Positions 1 to 8,051 of a DNA stretch of 64,000 bases are shown here, in pieces. Numbering within the stretch: the stretch's first letter is position 1; each line of letters starts with the position of its first letter. The DNA is from an uncultured Paraprevotella sp. (lineage in GTDB: Bacteria; Bacteroidota; Bacteroidia; Bacteroidales; Bacteroidaceae). The stretch covers positions 18,071 to 82,070 of the forward strand of contig CALUIV010000010.1 of the NCBI GenBank assembly GCA_944320775.1. The letters are read 5' to 3'. The position numbers and the translations under genes were made by a program. Below the pieces are notes generated by a model. The model was not told the DNA's origin. It did no database searches and was given only the letters and a program-made list of their open reading frames with translations.

Positions 1-2
1 AT

Positions 3-560
3 TTGGGTACCGTATCTGGTGTATACGTGAGCGAGGTGACTCCAAATTCTTCAGCGTCCGAGGCCAATCTGATGAAGGGAGACGTGATTACGGCTATCGA
101 TGGTAAAGAAGTGACTAAGATGGCTGAGATGCAGGAAGAGTTGGCTAAGCATCGTCCGGGAGATAAAGTGAATATCACTTATGTGCGCAACAAAAAGAAA
201 CAGTCGGCTACAGTCGTTTTGCGCAACGAGCAAGGTAATACGAAGGTGATGGAAGAGTTGGATATCGATCAATTCGGTGCAGCTTTGAAACCGATTTCCG
301 ACAAGACAAAGATGCAGCTCAGATTGCCATACGGATTGGAAGTTACGGCTATCAAGCGCGGTAAGATGATGGAAGCTGGTGTAACGAAAGGTTTGATCAT
401 CCTGATGGTCAACGATCATCCGATGCGTACGGTTGAAGATTTTGAAGCTGCCGTGAAGGAAGCGAACCAGTCATCCGACCGCACCTTGTGGATCCGTGCT
501 ACAACCCAAAGTGGCATCAAGAAGAGTCTGGTAATCGACCTGACTGAAAATGAAAAATAA
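3..560 (+). CDS. degP: HtrA/DegP-type serine protease, C-terminal PDZ part (5' truncated)
   Basis: Only the last 185 or so codons are inside the window; the trypsin-like catalytic domain lies upstream. The visible part is two PDZ modules: the first is cut at the window edge (GVYVSEV, then GDVITAIDGKEV) and the second covers about residues 100-180 (GLEVTAIKRG, GLIILMVNDHPM). This layout fits periplasmic DegP/DegQ proteases, which degrade or refold damaged envelope proteins. TAA ends at 560 and a strong terminator follows. The family assignment rests on the PDZ tandem alone, since no catalytic residue is visible. Confidence 0.85.
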   Translation: MGTVSGVYVSEVTPNSSASEANLMKGDVITAIDGKEVTKMAEMQEELAKHRPGDKVNITYVRNKKKQSATVVLRNEQGNTKVMEELDIDQFGAALKPISDKTKMQLRLPYGLEVTAIKRGKMMEAGVTKGLIILMVNDHPMRTVEDFEAAVKEANQSSDRTLWIRATTQSGIKKSLVIDLTENEK

Positions 561-616
561 GATTCGTTTTTTTGAAGATTAAATAAGGTAGAACAGTTTT
601 ATTGATTGTCTGTAAG

Positions 617-660
617 GAGCCTTGCGCGCTTTGATCTGCGTGCGAGGCTCTTTCTTTTTT
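617..660 (+). terminator. Rho-independent terminator of htrA
   Basis: A 13-bp stem pairs 617-629 with 638-650, with two G-T wobbles and an 8-base loop. A T-rich tract (TTTCTTTTTT) follows. It lies 57 bases after the htrA stop. Confidence 0.85.
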
Positions 661-1099
661 GTTTCTTTTGTATACCGTTCTTATTGAGATTACTGTTCTT
701 GACTTTTTGTCGGAAATATACTGTTTTTCTTGTCTTTTTGCCGCTGAAATCTTTCTTTTGCTTTTCTTGTCTTTTTCAGAAAAGTCTCGTTTAGGTTTTC
801 AGACTGTATATTTATTCTGAAATTTATGCAGAACGAACCGTTTTATGTCATTTTTATGAGGTTTTTCCGTGATTTTTATGCTTGTCGTCCGCGGTGAACG
901 GTTCGGCTGTTCCCGACAAGAAAAAAATATCACCGGCATGAAGTGATAATGAGCTGGGCTTCTCGTCGGAAAAAGTTGGGCAACTGCTTGATTTCAGGTC
1001 TTTGTGCTCCCTGATTTTTTGTAGATGGAAGACTTTTGTTGACGAAATATTAATGCTTAATGATTTGTGTAACAATAGCTTGTGTACGAAATTAATGTT

Positions 1100-1155
1100 C
1101 TATACTTGCGAATTTTCAGATTGCATGGTAAACGGACGGAAATTTGCAAGTATAG
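1100..1155. repeat. 16-bp inverted repeat in non-coding DNA
   Basis: CTATACTTGCGAATTT at 1100-1115 pairs with AAATTTGCAAGTATAG at 1140-1155, with one G-T wobble and a 24-base spacer. No T-tract follows on either strand, so it does not look like a standard terminator. It could be an operator, an RNA hairpin or a degraded mobile element end; nothing in the sequence decides between these. Confidence 0.7.
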
Positions 1156-1220
1156 AGGCGGTTGGAGAGCAATGTGTCAGAATGATAGTTTGTTTATAAA
1201 AGATGAAACTATAGTATTTA

Positions 1221-1267
1221 CATGATACTGTATTTTGACATATATTTATTCGTTTAACAGTATCATG
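1221..1267. repeat. 11-bp inverted repeat downstream of the DMT permease
   Basis: CATGATACTGT at 1221-1231 and ACAGTATCATG at 1257-1267 are perfect complements separated by 25 bases. It lies 40 bases past the stop of the leftward permease and could fold as a weak terminator, although no clear U-tract follows. Its ATGATAC half-site also occurs in the inverted repeat upstream of nanA. Confidence 0.6.
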
Positions 1268-1306
1268 CAAATGTGTTTTTGATAAAATGAATATTTGTAT
1301 TGTAGT

Positions 1307-2197
1307 TTATCTTTTCGTCGCTGCAATCATAAACGTGACGGCAGCCATGGAAATTAGAATACCGATGACGATGTTCGTGGTCAGTGGTTCGCCCAAAAAC
1401 AGGGTTCCGACGAGGATGGCCGTGATGGGTTCAAATACACCCAGGACAGAAGCCTTGGTGGCTCCAATGTTTCGTGTGGCGATGGCCAGTGTGGCAGTTG
1501 ATACGATGGTCGGGAGCAGGGCTAATCCGATCAGATTCAGCCAGGCGGCATGGTTTTCCAGTCCGGTTGTGATGCCGTGGTCGGACATGGCAATTTTTCC
1601 CAAAAAGACGATGGCACCGACCGAAAGCGCATAAAAAGTCAGCAGGCTGTTCGAAATGTTTCCAATCACTTTACTGCGGTTGATGATGACAATAAAGAAA
1701 GCGTAGACCAGAGCTGATCCCAACGAGAGCAGGACGCCAACGGGATTGATGGTTTGCGACGAATCGCTTTGAGTCATAATGACTACACCAACGAATGTGA
1801 GAAAAATGGAGAGCCATACCGGCCAGGACGGAACCACGCGCAGGAAGACCATAATCAGCGCAACAAGCACGGGGTAGAGGAATACTAGTGTTGTGGCCAG
1901 TCCGGAGGCAATGTAATGATAGGCTTCGAACAGGAAAAGGCTGCTCGACGTGTAGAGCAGACCGAGGACGAACAGCACGCCGGCCTGTTTCCAGGAGACT
2001 TTGAATGTTTCTTTTTTGAAAAATAGAAATGCGCCAAGCAGCAATACGGCAATGGCATAGCGGAAAAAAAGGATTGATTCGATGGAAGCGCCGTTCTTCA
2101 TCAGTGGGACGGCAAAGAGTGGGTTTAGTCCATAAGTAATTCCGGTGATGATTCCAGCCGGATAACCGATCAGAGCGTTTTTGCTTAGTTTTTTCAT
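1307..2197 (-). CDS. DMT-superfamily EamA-type permease
   Basis: The 296-residue protein is almost entirely hydrophobic, with about ten membrane segments arranged as two EamA repeats, the usual drug/metabolite transporter architecture. The N-terminal half carries FFRYAIAVLL and the second half ends in LGVFEPITAILVGTLFLGEPL, a hallmark of the second EamA repeat, before a final helix and a basic tail. Such proteins export or import small metabolites across the inner membrane; the substrate cannot be read from sequence. It is monocistronic, leftward and preceded by a -7 box. It sits beside the sialic-acid cluster, but nothing shows a functional link. Confidence 0.85.
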   Translation of the reverse strand: MKKLSKNALIGYPAGIITGITYGLNPLFAVPLMKNGASIESILFFRYAIAVLLLGAFLFFKKETFKVSWKQAGVLFVLGLLYTSSSLFLFEAYHYIASGLATTLVFLYPVLVALIMVFLRVVPSWPVWLSIFLTFVGVVIMTQSDSSQTINPVGVLLSLGSALVYAFFIVIINRSKVIGNISNSLLTFYALSVGAIVFLGKIAMSDHGITTGLENHAAWLNLIGLALLPTIVSTATLAIATRNIGATKASVLGVFEPITAILVGTLFLGEPLTTNIVIGILISMAAVTFMIAATKR

Positions 2198-2235
2198 TGT
2201 TGTTAAGTCGTTGGTTATTATATTGAATTGGGGTG

Positions 2236-2243
2236 CAAAAGTA
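2236..2243 (-). promoter_or_regulatory. Promoter -7 element for the DMT permease
   Basis: TACTTTTG on the minus strand matches the Bacteroidetes -7 consensus TAnnTTTG, about 40 bases upstream of the ATG. A TTG lies only 16 bases upstream, closer than usual, so the -33 box is uncertain. Confidence 0.5.
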
Positions 2244-2407
2244 ATATAATTATTTAAGTCAATACTGTTATTTGGAAAAATTTATGCAATAAACTTTTCA
2301 GTTACAGAAATTGGCAAACAGATACCGTTTTTACTCTACGGCCATGCTTGTGCTGACCGCACTGTAATGGCTTCCTTTTCGCAGAATGTATGTCCTTTTC
2401 CTAACCT

Positions 2408-3619
2408 TTAATCTTCAAACAGTTTACTACGTACCAACAGACAGGCGCCTATCATTCCGGCCTTATCCTTCAGTTTGGACAAAACGACAGAAGAATCCTT
2501 GTTGACCAAATTCAATGTATATTTCCGGATAGCTCCTTTCACGGGCAATAGAATATAATCCTCTGTGGCCGAAAGTGATCCACCGATAATCACCAGTTCA
2601 GGATTGAGCAAATTAATGACTCCTGACAAATATCGTCCCAGCAACATTCCAATTTCTTCCACTAACTCAATACAAAGCAGATCTTCTTTATTGGTTGCTT
2701 TAATAATGTCATCTAATGTTACAGATTCTTTAGCCGTCAGAATCTGTTCCGACAGGATAGAATTCTTTCCCTCAGCTATCTGTTCACACAACTTTCGATA
2801 CAAGGCCATTCCGGAAACTTCAGTTTCCAAGCATCCTTTCTTGCCACAATGACAAAGTATTTCATTATCGAACACACTGAAGTGTCCTAATTCACCGGAA
2901 AAACCGGACTTTCCAGCATATAACTGTCCGTTTATGACCAGACCGACACCCAAGCCCCAGCTTAAATTGACAAAAACAATGTTCTTTTCACCTTTTACTA
3001 CACCTTTCATACATTCACCGTATGTCATGGCACGGGTATCATTATCTATACTTACCGGGATCCCTATCTTTTCAGTCAGTACTTCATTCAAAGAGCGCTC
3101 CTCAAAATTGAACAGACTGAAACTATATCCCAAATCAGGATTGACACGTCCTGAAATATTGACTCCTACCTGAAGTATTTTGTCGCGTAAAGTTATATTG
3201 TCGTCTATAAAAGCCTGAATCTGTTCACAAAGTATATTCAGGGCTTCAGGGGTATTAACCAGACGGAAAGGAACGTTCAGCCATTCATCGATAATATCAC
3301 CAGTAAAATTCATCAGGCCGATATTGAGGTCTGTTTTCCTGACATCTACTCCGATAAAATAGCCCGAATCAGCATTCAATCCATAGAGCGTCGGTGGTCT
3401 TCCTTCACCTGTTTCCAATTTACCATAATTGACAATGAATCCCTCTTCACACATTTCAGTGATGAACTTCGTTACAGTAGGCACACTCAAATCAAGTTCC
3501 TTAGCCAAATCTGGAATAGTGGAAGAACGGTTATACATATAATAGGTAATGATACGTTTCTTTGTTACAGCACTCTTTGCCCCTTGGGCTATTTCGAGCA
3601 ATAAATGATGTTGTGGCAT
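2408..3619 (-). CDS. ROK-family transcriptional regulator (NagC/Mlc-like), probable regulator of the sialic-acid genes
   Basis: The 403-residue protein has an N-terminal winged helix-turn-helix (about residues 25-65, with DLSVPTVTKFITEM as recognition region) and a ROK sugar-sensing domain. The ROK zinc motif is present as H246 and CHCGKKGC (C256, C258, C263), and IDNDTR at 191-196 matches the sugar-binding Asp region. The N-terminal phosphate loop reads VDVRKT (91-96) rather than the DxGGT of ROK kinases, so it should be a regulator and not the missing ManNAc/GlcNAc kinase. It is divergent from nanA across a 425-bp gap, which suggests that it controls that operon in response to an amino sugar. 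The effector is inferred from context. Confidence 0.85.
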   Translation of the reverse strand: MPQHHLLLEIAQGAKSAVTKKRIITYYMYNRSSTIPDLAKELDLSVPTVTKFITEMCEEGFIVNYGKLETGEGRPPTLYGLNADSGYFIGVDVRKTDLNIGLMNFTGDIIDEWLNVPFRLVNTPEALNILCEQIQAFIDDNITLRDKILQVGVNISGRVNPDLGYSFSLFNFEERSLNEVLTEKIGIPVSIDNDTRAMTYGECMKGVVKGEKNIVFVNLSWGLGVGLVINGQLYAGKSGFSGELGHFSVFDNEILCHCGKKGCLETEVSGMALYRKLCEQIAEGKNSILSEQILTAKESVTLDDIIKATNKEDLLCIELVEEIGMLLGRYLSGVINLLNPELVIIGGSLSATEDYILLPVKGAIRKYTLNLVNKDSSVVLSKLKDKAGMIGACLLVRSKLFED

Positions 3620-3642
3620 AATAATAGATTATAATTCGACAG

Positions 3643-3650
3643 CAAAGGTA
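3643..3650 (-). promoter_or_regulatory. Promoter -7 element for the ROK regulator
   Basis: TACCTTTG on the minus strand, 23 bases before the regulator's ATG, matches TAnnTTTG. No good -33 box is visible about 20 bases upstream. Confidence 0.5.
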
Positions 3651-3896
3651 CATCATTGTTTTTAAAAATCCCTGATTCTTATTATATTCGAAGCAAATTA
3701 AAGATGAAATTTCTTCTGTTTCTGTTGCTTTCCCTTTTTAAGCGTTTGTATTCCTTCTTTATGATCCGCACAAAAGTCTAGAATTCATGTTTCCGATTTT
3801 TCCATCAGACAAGGTTATCGGTTCTATAGATGATTGTAACTTTTCGAATAAATATGTAGTCAAAGGAGGGAAGATCAAGACTATAATCAGACTGTT

Positions 3897-3942
3897 TATA
3901 TGATACACTATATAATAGCGAGTTTTCTTATCGTATCACATA
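3897..3942. promoter_or_regulatory. Candidate operator upstream of the nanA promoter
   Basis: TATATGATAC (3897-3906) and GTATCACATA (3933-3942) form a 10-bp inverted repeat with one mismatch and a 26-base spacer, 34 bases upstream of the nanA -33 box. Its position between the divergent genes makes it a plausible binding site for the ROK regulator. This is inference; no binding motif for this protein is known to me. Confidence 0.4.
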
Positions 3943-3976
3943 AAATAAATGTGTTTTTTTTAATAACATATCAATA

Positions 3977-4010
3977 TTGTTGTATTTTAAAAAGTAAATC
4001 ATTACTTTTG
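3977..4010 (+). promoter_or_regulatory. nanA operon promoter
   Basis: TTGTTG at 3977-3982, a 20-base spacer and TACTTTTG at 4003-4010 match the Bacteroidetes -33/-7 consensus. The start codon follows 34 bases later. Confidence 0.75.
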
Positions 4011-4044
4011 CTGATACTTAATAAAAAACTTTATAAACCAAGTT

Positions 4045-4962
4045 ATGGAAAAGATCATTGGATTAATTGATGCCCCATTTACTCCGTTTTATGAAAATGG
4101 AGAAGTGAATTATGAACCGATTGAAGCCTATGCTCAAATGCTGGCAAAAAACGGTCTGAAAGGTGTTTTTATTAACGGTTCATCTGGTGAGGGCTATATG
4201 CTAACCGAGGAGGAACGTATGAAACTGGCTGAACGCTGGATGGAAGTAGCACCCGAAGGCTTTAAAGTAATCGTACACGTTGGAAGCTGCTGTGTAAAGG
4301 CAAGCAAAATGCTGGCCGAACATGCCCAGAAAATCGGTGCATGGGGTATCGGTGCTATGGCTCCTCCATTTCCGAAAGTAGGACGTATCGAAGAGTTGGT
4401 GAAATATTGCGAAGAAATTGCAGCCGGGGCTCCGAACCTCCCGTTTTATTATTATCACATTCCGGCATTCAACGGTGCTTTCCTGCCAATGACAGAACTG
4501 TTGAAAGCTGTAGACGGACGTATTCCGAATTTTGCGGGAATCAAATATACATACGAAAGTATCTATGAATACAATCAGTGCCGTCTTTACAAGAATGGTA
4601 AATTCGACATGCTGCATGGTCAGGACGAAACTATCCTTCCTTCACTGGCCATGGGGGGTGCACAAGGTGGTATCGGCGGTACAACCAACTACAACGGTAT
4701 CAACCTGGTAGGAATCATCGATGCATGGAAAGCCGGCGATATCGAAAAGGCACGCGAACTGCAGAACTTCTCGCAGGAAGTCATCAATGTTATCTGCCAC
4801 TATCGCGGAAACATCGTAGGTGGTAAACGTATCATGAAACTGATTGGACTGGACTTGGGTAAGAACCGTACTCCATTCCAAAATATGACCGACGAAGAAG
4901 AAACCCGTATGAAAGCAGAACTGGAAGCTATTAATTTCTTTGAACGTTGTAACAAATTCTGA
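4045..4962 (+). CDS. nanA: N-acetylneuraminate lyase
   Basis: This class I aldolase cleaves sialic acid (Neu5Ac) to N-acetylmannosamine and pyruvate in the cytoplasm, the first catabolic step. The 305-residue length is typical of the DHDPS/NAL family. Family residues are in place: the NGSSGEG carboxylate-binding loop (44-50), catalytic Tyr137 in YYYHIP, and Schiff-base Lys167 in FAGIKYT. The HIP context after Tyr137 points to a sialic-acid lyase rather than dihydrodipicolinate synthase. It is the first gene of the cluster, and the next gene starts 4 bases after its stop, so lyase and epimerase should be made together. B. fragilis calls its equivalent nanL. Confidence 0.95.
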   Translation: MEKIIGLIDAPFTPFYENGEVNYEPIEAYAQMLAKNGLKGVFINGSSGEGYMLTEEERMKLAERWMEVAPEGFKVIVHVGSCCVKASKMLAEHAQKIGAWGIGAMAPPFPKVGRIEELVKYCEEIAAGAPNLPFYYYHIPAFNGAFLPMTELLKAVDGRIPNFAGIKYTYESIYEYNQCRLYKNGKFDMLHGQDETILPSLAMGGAQGGIGGTTNYNGINLVGIIDAWKAGDIEKARELQNFSQEVINVICHYRGNIVGGKRIMKLIGLDLGKNRTPFQNMTDEEETRMKAELEAINFFERCNKF

Positions 4963-4966
4963 TATT

Positions 4967-6151
4967 ATGGATACCCGCACCTATTTAAGCTACTGGGAAG
5001 AACTGTACAAGACAGACATGCTGACCAACATCATGCCGTTCTGGCTCCGCTACGGAGTTGATAAAGAGCATGGAGGTATCTACACATGTGTTGCCCGGAA
5101 TGGAGAATTGATGGACAGTACTAAATCTGTCTGGTTCCAAGGACGTTTTGCATTTACCTGCTGCTACGCCTATAACAATATTGAAGCACGTCCGGAATGG
5201 CTTGAAGCAGCTAAATCTACCCTCGACTTCATCGAAGAACATTGTTTTGACCGCAACGGACGTATGTATTTCGAAGTAGCTGCCGACGGTACCCCGTTAC
5301 GCATGAGAAGGTACGTATTCAGCGAGAGTTTTGCAGCTATAGCTATGGCTGAATATGCCCTTGCCACCGGAGACAAGAGCTACGCAGAAAAAGCATTGAA
5401 GATTTTCAAGGACATGCGCCGTTTCCTGCAGACACCGGGAATTTTGGAGCCGAAGTATCTGCCGACTGTACAGGCACAGGGACACTCCATTACCATGATT
5501 CTCATCAACGTAGCTTCACGCATCAAAAAAGTCATCGATGATCCGGAACTGGACGAGCAGATTGATACGTCACTGCATGCACTGAAAAACTATTTCATCC
5601 ACCCGGAATTCAAAGCCTTGCTGGAAACAGTCGGGCCAAAAGGAGAATTCATTGACACTATCAATGGACGTACCATCAATCCGGGCCACTGTATCGAAAC
5701 AGCCTGGTTCCTGCTGGATGTCGCCATGGACCGTAATCAAGACAAAGATATCATAGATTTGGCACTGACCATTTTCAACTGGTCTTGGGAATGGGGATGG
5801 GACCCCCAATATGGAGGTATCATCAATTTCAGAGACTGCAAGAACCTGCCTCCACAGGATTACTCACAGGATATGAAATTCTGGTGGCCGCAGACAGAAG
5901 CTATTATCGCTTCATTGTATGCTTTTAAGATAACCAAGGATCAGAAGTATCTGCAGAAACACCGTCAGATAAGCGAATGGACCTATGCTCATTTTCCTGA
6001 TCCACGATACGGAGAGTGGTTTGGTTACTTGCATCGGGATGGGAGTGTAGCTCAACCTGCTAAAGGTAATCTTTTCAAAGGACCATTCCATATTCCTAGA
6101 ATGATGACAAAAGGATATGTCTTGTGCAAGGAAATATTGACAGAGCTATAA
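4967..6151 (+). CDS. nanE: N-acylglucosamine 2-epimerase (ManNAc to GlcNAc)
   Basis: This is an AGE/renin-binding-protein family epimerase of 394 residues, an (alpha/alpha)6 barrel enzyme that turns ManNAc from NanA into GlcNAc. Conserved features are HGGIYT (35-40), Arg60 in WFQGR, QGHSITM (His173), the NPGHCIETAW block (His241, Glu244) and FHIPR near the C-terminus (His375); the two late histidines match the family's acid/base pair. I chose ATG 4967 over an in-frame ATG at 4940 because the latter lies inside nanA and adds residues with no family match. This is the non-phosphorylating route of Bacteroidetes, unlike the ManNAc-6-P epimerase of enterobacteria, so a GlcNAc kinase is needed downstream. 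Confidence 0.93.
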   Translation: MDTRTYLSYWEELYKTDMLTNIMPFWLRYGVDKEHGGIYTCVARNGELMDSTKSVWFQGRFAFTCCYAYNNIEARPEWLEAAKSTLDFIEEHCFDRNGRMYFEVAADGTPLRMRRYVFSESFAAIAMAEYALATGDKSYAEKALKIFKDMRRFLQTPGILEPKYLPTVQAQGHSITMILINVASRIKKVIDDPELDEQIDTSLHALKNYFIHPEFKALLETVGPKGEFIDTINGRTINPGHCIETAWFLLDVAMDRNQDKDIIDLALTIFNWSWEWGWDPQYGGIINFRDCKNLPPQDYSQDMKFWWPQTEAIIASLYAFKITKDQKYLQKHRQISEWTYAHFPDPRYGEWFGYLHRDGSVAQPAKGNLFKGPFHIPRMMTKGYVLCKEILTEL

Positions 6152-6178
6152 TGTCGTATTCTTGTATTTTTAATATGA

Positions 6179-6225
6179 TTTTCAGACCCTTTCCGGCTTC
6201 CGGATGGGTCTGAAAACCTCTTTAA
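6179..6225 (+). terminator. Hairpin after nanE, possible partial terminator
   Basis: TTTTCAGACCC (6179-6189) pairs perfectly with GGGTCTGAAAA (6206-6216); the loop has a further CCGG pair. The following CCTCTTTAAA is only moderately T-rich, so readthrough into nanT is possible. It lies 27 bases after the nanE stop. Confidence 0.6.
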
Positions 6226-6343
6226 ACCTTTAAGTTCAAACTTTATTACTTACTATTATAACCCAAATTCTATTATCTGAAAAAACAACTGCACGGAATA
6301 CGGAAAATTATCTGATTCTATCCGTCTAAATCTAATCTATTTT

Positions 6344-7579
6344 ATGAAAAAAACGAACGTTTACCCTTGGATCGTCGTCGCTTTATTGTGGGGTGTAGCA
6401 TTATTGAATTATATGGACAGACAAATGCTCAGTACCATGAAAGATTCAATGCAGATTGATATCACAGAGTTACAATCTGCCGCTAATTTTGGTCGGTTGA
6501 TGGCTGTCTTTCTCTGGATTTATGGTCTGATGAGTCCGGTTGCAGGTCTGATTGCCGACAGACTGAACCGTAAATGGCTGATTGTATGCAGTCTTTTTGT
6601 CTGGTCTGCAGTCACATATTTGATGGGAATAGCTGATACCTTTAACCAGGTATTTTGGCTACGGGCACTGATGGGAATTAGCGAGGCACTCTATATTCCG
6701 GCTGGCCTTTCTCTGATAGCCGACTACCATACCGGACGTTCCCGTTCACTTGCTGTAGGGATTCATATGACCGGTCTGTATACCGGACAGGCAATCGGGG
6801 GGTTCGGAGCTACTGTTGCTGCAGCTTTCTCATGGCATACTACTTTCCAATGGTTTGGAATTATCGGTATCGCCTATGCGATTGTTTTGATATTTTTTCT
6901 ACGTGACAAAAAGAGTGAACCTGTAATCTCTGTACAATCCACTAAGACAGAAGAGCAAAAAGTTAATGCCTTTTTAAGTCTTCGGATGCTATTCAGTAAT
7001 ATTTCTTTCTGGGTTATTCTGTTATACTTTGCTGCACCGAGTCTTCCAGGGTGGGCTACTAAGAACTGGTTACCGACCCTGTTTGCTGAAAATTTGGATT
7101 TACCTATGTCACAAGCGGGACCGCTCTCTACCATAACCATTGCCGTATCATCGTTTATTGGTGTATTGACAGGAGGTTTGCTATCCGATAAATGGGTACA
7201 ACATAATCTCCGTGGACGTATCTATATAAGTGCTATAGGATTGGGACTGACTATTCCTTCCCTACTGTTATTGGGATTCGGACATAGTTTGGTAGCTGTA
7301 GTAGGTGCCGGTTTACTGTTCGGTGTTGGTTATGGTGTCTTTGATGCCAACAATATGCCTATTCTTTGCCAGTTTGTACCTGTAAATCAACGGGCAACAG
7401 CATACGGTGTCATGAATATGATCGGGGTATTTGCCGGTGCTGCCATTACAGATCTGCTAGGCCAGTGGGGTGATGGCGGTAATTTAGGAATGGGATTTGC
7501 CATGCTGGCTATCGTGGTAGCAGTTGCACTCTGCGCGCAACTGTATTTCTTGCGTCCTAAAACTGATAATGTAGAATAA
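6344..7579 (+). CDS. nanT: MFS transporter, probable sialic acid permease
   Basis: This is a 411-residue major facilitator protein with about 12 hydrophobic helices. The N-terminal LNYMDRQML and the ADRLNRKW loop after helix 2 are typical of the anion:cation symporter (ACS) branch, which carries hexuronates and sialic acid. The central cytoplasmic loop lies near residues 185-215. Position between the lyase/epimerase pair and the YhcH/sialidase genes makes Neu5Ac the likely substrate, imported over the inner membrane with protons. It is separated from nanE by a hairpin and 192 bases, so it may have its own promoter, though I see no clear consensus there. Confidence 0.85.
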   Translation: MKKTNVYPWIVVALLWGVALLNYMDRQMLSTMKDSMQIDITELQSAANFGRLMAVFLWIYGLMSPVAGLIADRLNRKWLIVCSLFVWSAVTYLMGIADTFNQVFWLRALMGISEALYIPAGLSLIADYHTGRSRSLAVGIHMTGLYTGQAIGGFGATVAAAFSWHTTFQWFGIIGIAYAIVLIFFLRDKKSEPVISVQSTKTEEQKVNAFLSLRMLFSNISFWVILLYFAAPSLPGWATKNWLPTLFAENLDLPMSQAGPLSTITIAVSSFIGVLTGGLLSDKWVQHNLRGRIYISAIGLGLTIPSLLLLGFGHSLVAVVGAGLLFGVGYGVFDANNMPILCQFVPVNQRATAYGVMNMIGVFAGAAITDLLGQWGDGGNLGMGFAMLAIVVAVALCAQLYFLRPKTDNVE

Positions 7580-7594
7580 TTAAAGAAAAAGACT

Positions 7595-8041
7595 ATGATA
7601 ATATCTAACTTACAAAACAGTGGAAGAGTAGAATCTCTCCACCCACTTTTCAAAAAGCTTTTCGATTATGTTAAAACTCATGATCTGTTGCATACTCCCT
7701 GTGGACGTATCGAATTGGAAGGAGATAAACTTTTTGTCAATAATGTGAATCCGACCTGTGTAGCTGCTGACAATCAAGTATTGGAACTGCACCGTGAATA
7801 CATCGATGTGCATATTTTGTTGGAAGGGAAAGAAACTATTGGCTGGAAAGCTATCGAAGAACTGACACAAGAGCAGCAACCTTATCAGGCAGAAAGCGAC
7901 TGCGCACTATATACTGATAAACCTACTACGTATGTAGATCTGTTACCTGGACAGTTCGTTATTGTCTTTCCCGAAGATCCGCATGCTCCGCTCATCGGTG
8001 AAGGAAAAATCAGAAAACTTATCGGAAAAGTTAAAATATAA
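7595..8041 (+). CDS. nanQ: YhcH/YjgK/YiaL family protein, probable sialic acid anomerase
   Basis: This 148-residue single-domain beta-barrel protein belongs to the YhcH/EbgC (DUF386) family. Metal-ligand positions of the family are visible in ELHREYIDVH (Glu64, His66, His73) and in FPEDPHAP (His130). E. coli YhcH (NanQ), encoded in its nan operon, speeds conversion between sialic acid anomers so that the lyase receives its preferred form; the same role fits here. It starts 15 bases after nanT and ends 10 bases before the sialidase start, which implies one transcript. Family is secure; the anomerase role is by analogy. Confidence 0.85.
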   Translation: MIISNLQNSGRVESLHPLFKKLFDYVKTHDLLHTPCGRIELEGDKLFVNNVNPTCVAADNQVLELHREYIDVHILLEGKETIGWKAIEELTQEQQPYQAESDCALYTDKPTTYVDLLPGQFVIVFPEDPHAPLIGEGKIRKLIGKVKI

Positions 8042-8051
8042 CCAACAATAC

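Larger units (their letters stand above)
561..1306. other. Gene-poor stretch with a terminator and two inverted repeats
   Basis: About 745 bases between htrA and the DMT permease contain no convincing gene; the short open frames are T-rich or lack family features. The stretch holds the htrA terminator, a 16-bp inverted repeat at 1100-1155 and an 11-bp inverted repeat at 1221-1267. I cannot assign a small RNA or promoter here with confidence. Confidence 0.6.
3620..4044. promoter_or_regulatory. Divergent control region between the ROK regulator and nanA
   Basis: This 425-base AT-rich gap has no gene. It holds a leftward -7 box for the regulator at 3643-3650, an inverted repeat at 3897-3942, and a two-box promoter for nanA at 3977-4010. 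The size and content fit a regulated divergent promoter. Confidence 0.65.

Noticed and set aside
606-794. Open frame of 62 codons after htrA
   Set aside because: It begins inside the htrA terminator and is a Phe/Leu/Cys-rich translation of T-rich DNA with no family features.
854-1075. Leftward open frame of 73 codons
   Set aside because: Composition is unlike a protein domain, there is no promoter box, and nothing adjoining supports it.
1100-1267. Phase-variable invertible promoter
   Set aside because: The two inverted repeats differ from each other, and each encloses only 24-25 bases with no promoter; no invertase gene is near.
2341-2371. Hairpin GCCAT...ATGGC downstream of the ROK gene
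   Set aside because: It has an internal loop and no T-tract on the minus strand, so it is not convincing as the ROK terminator.
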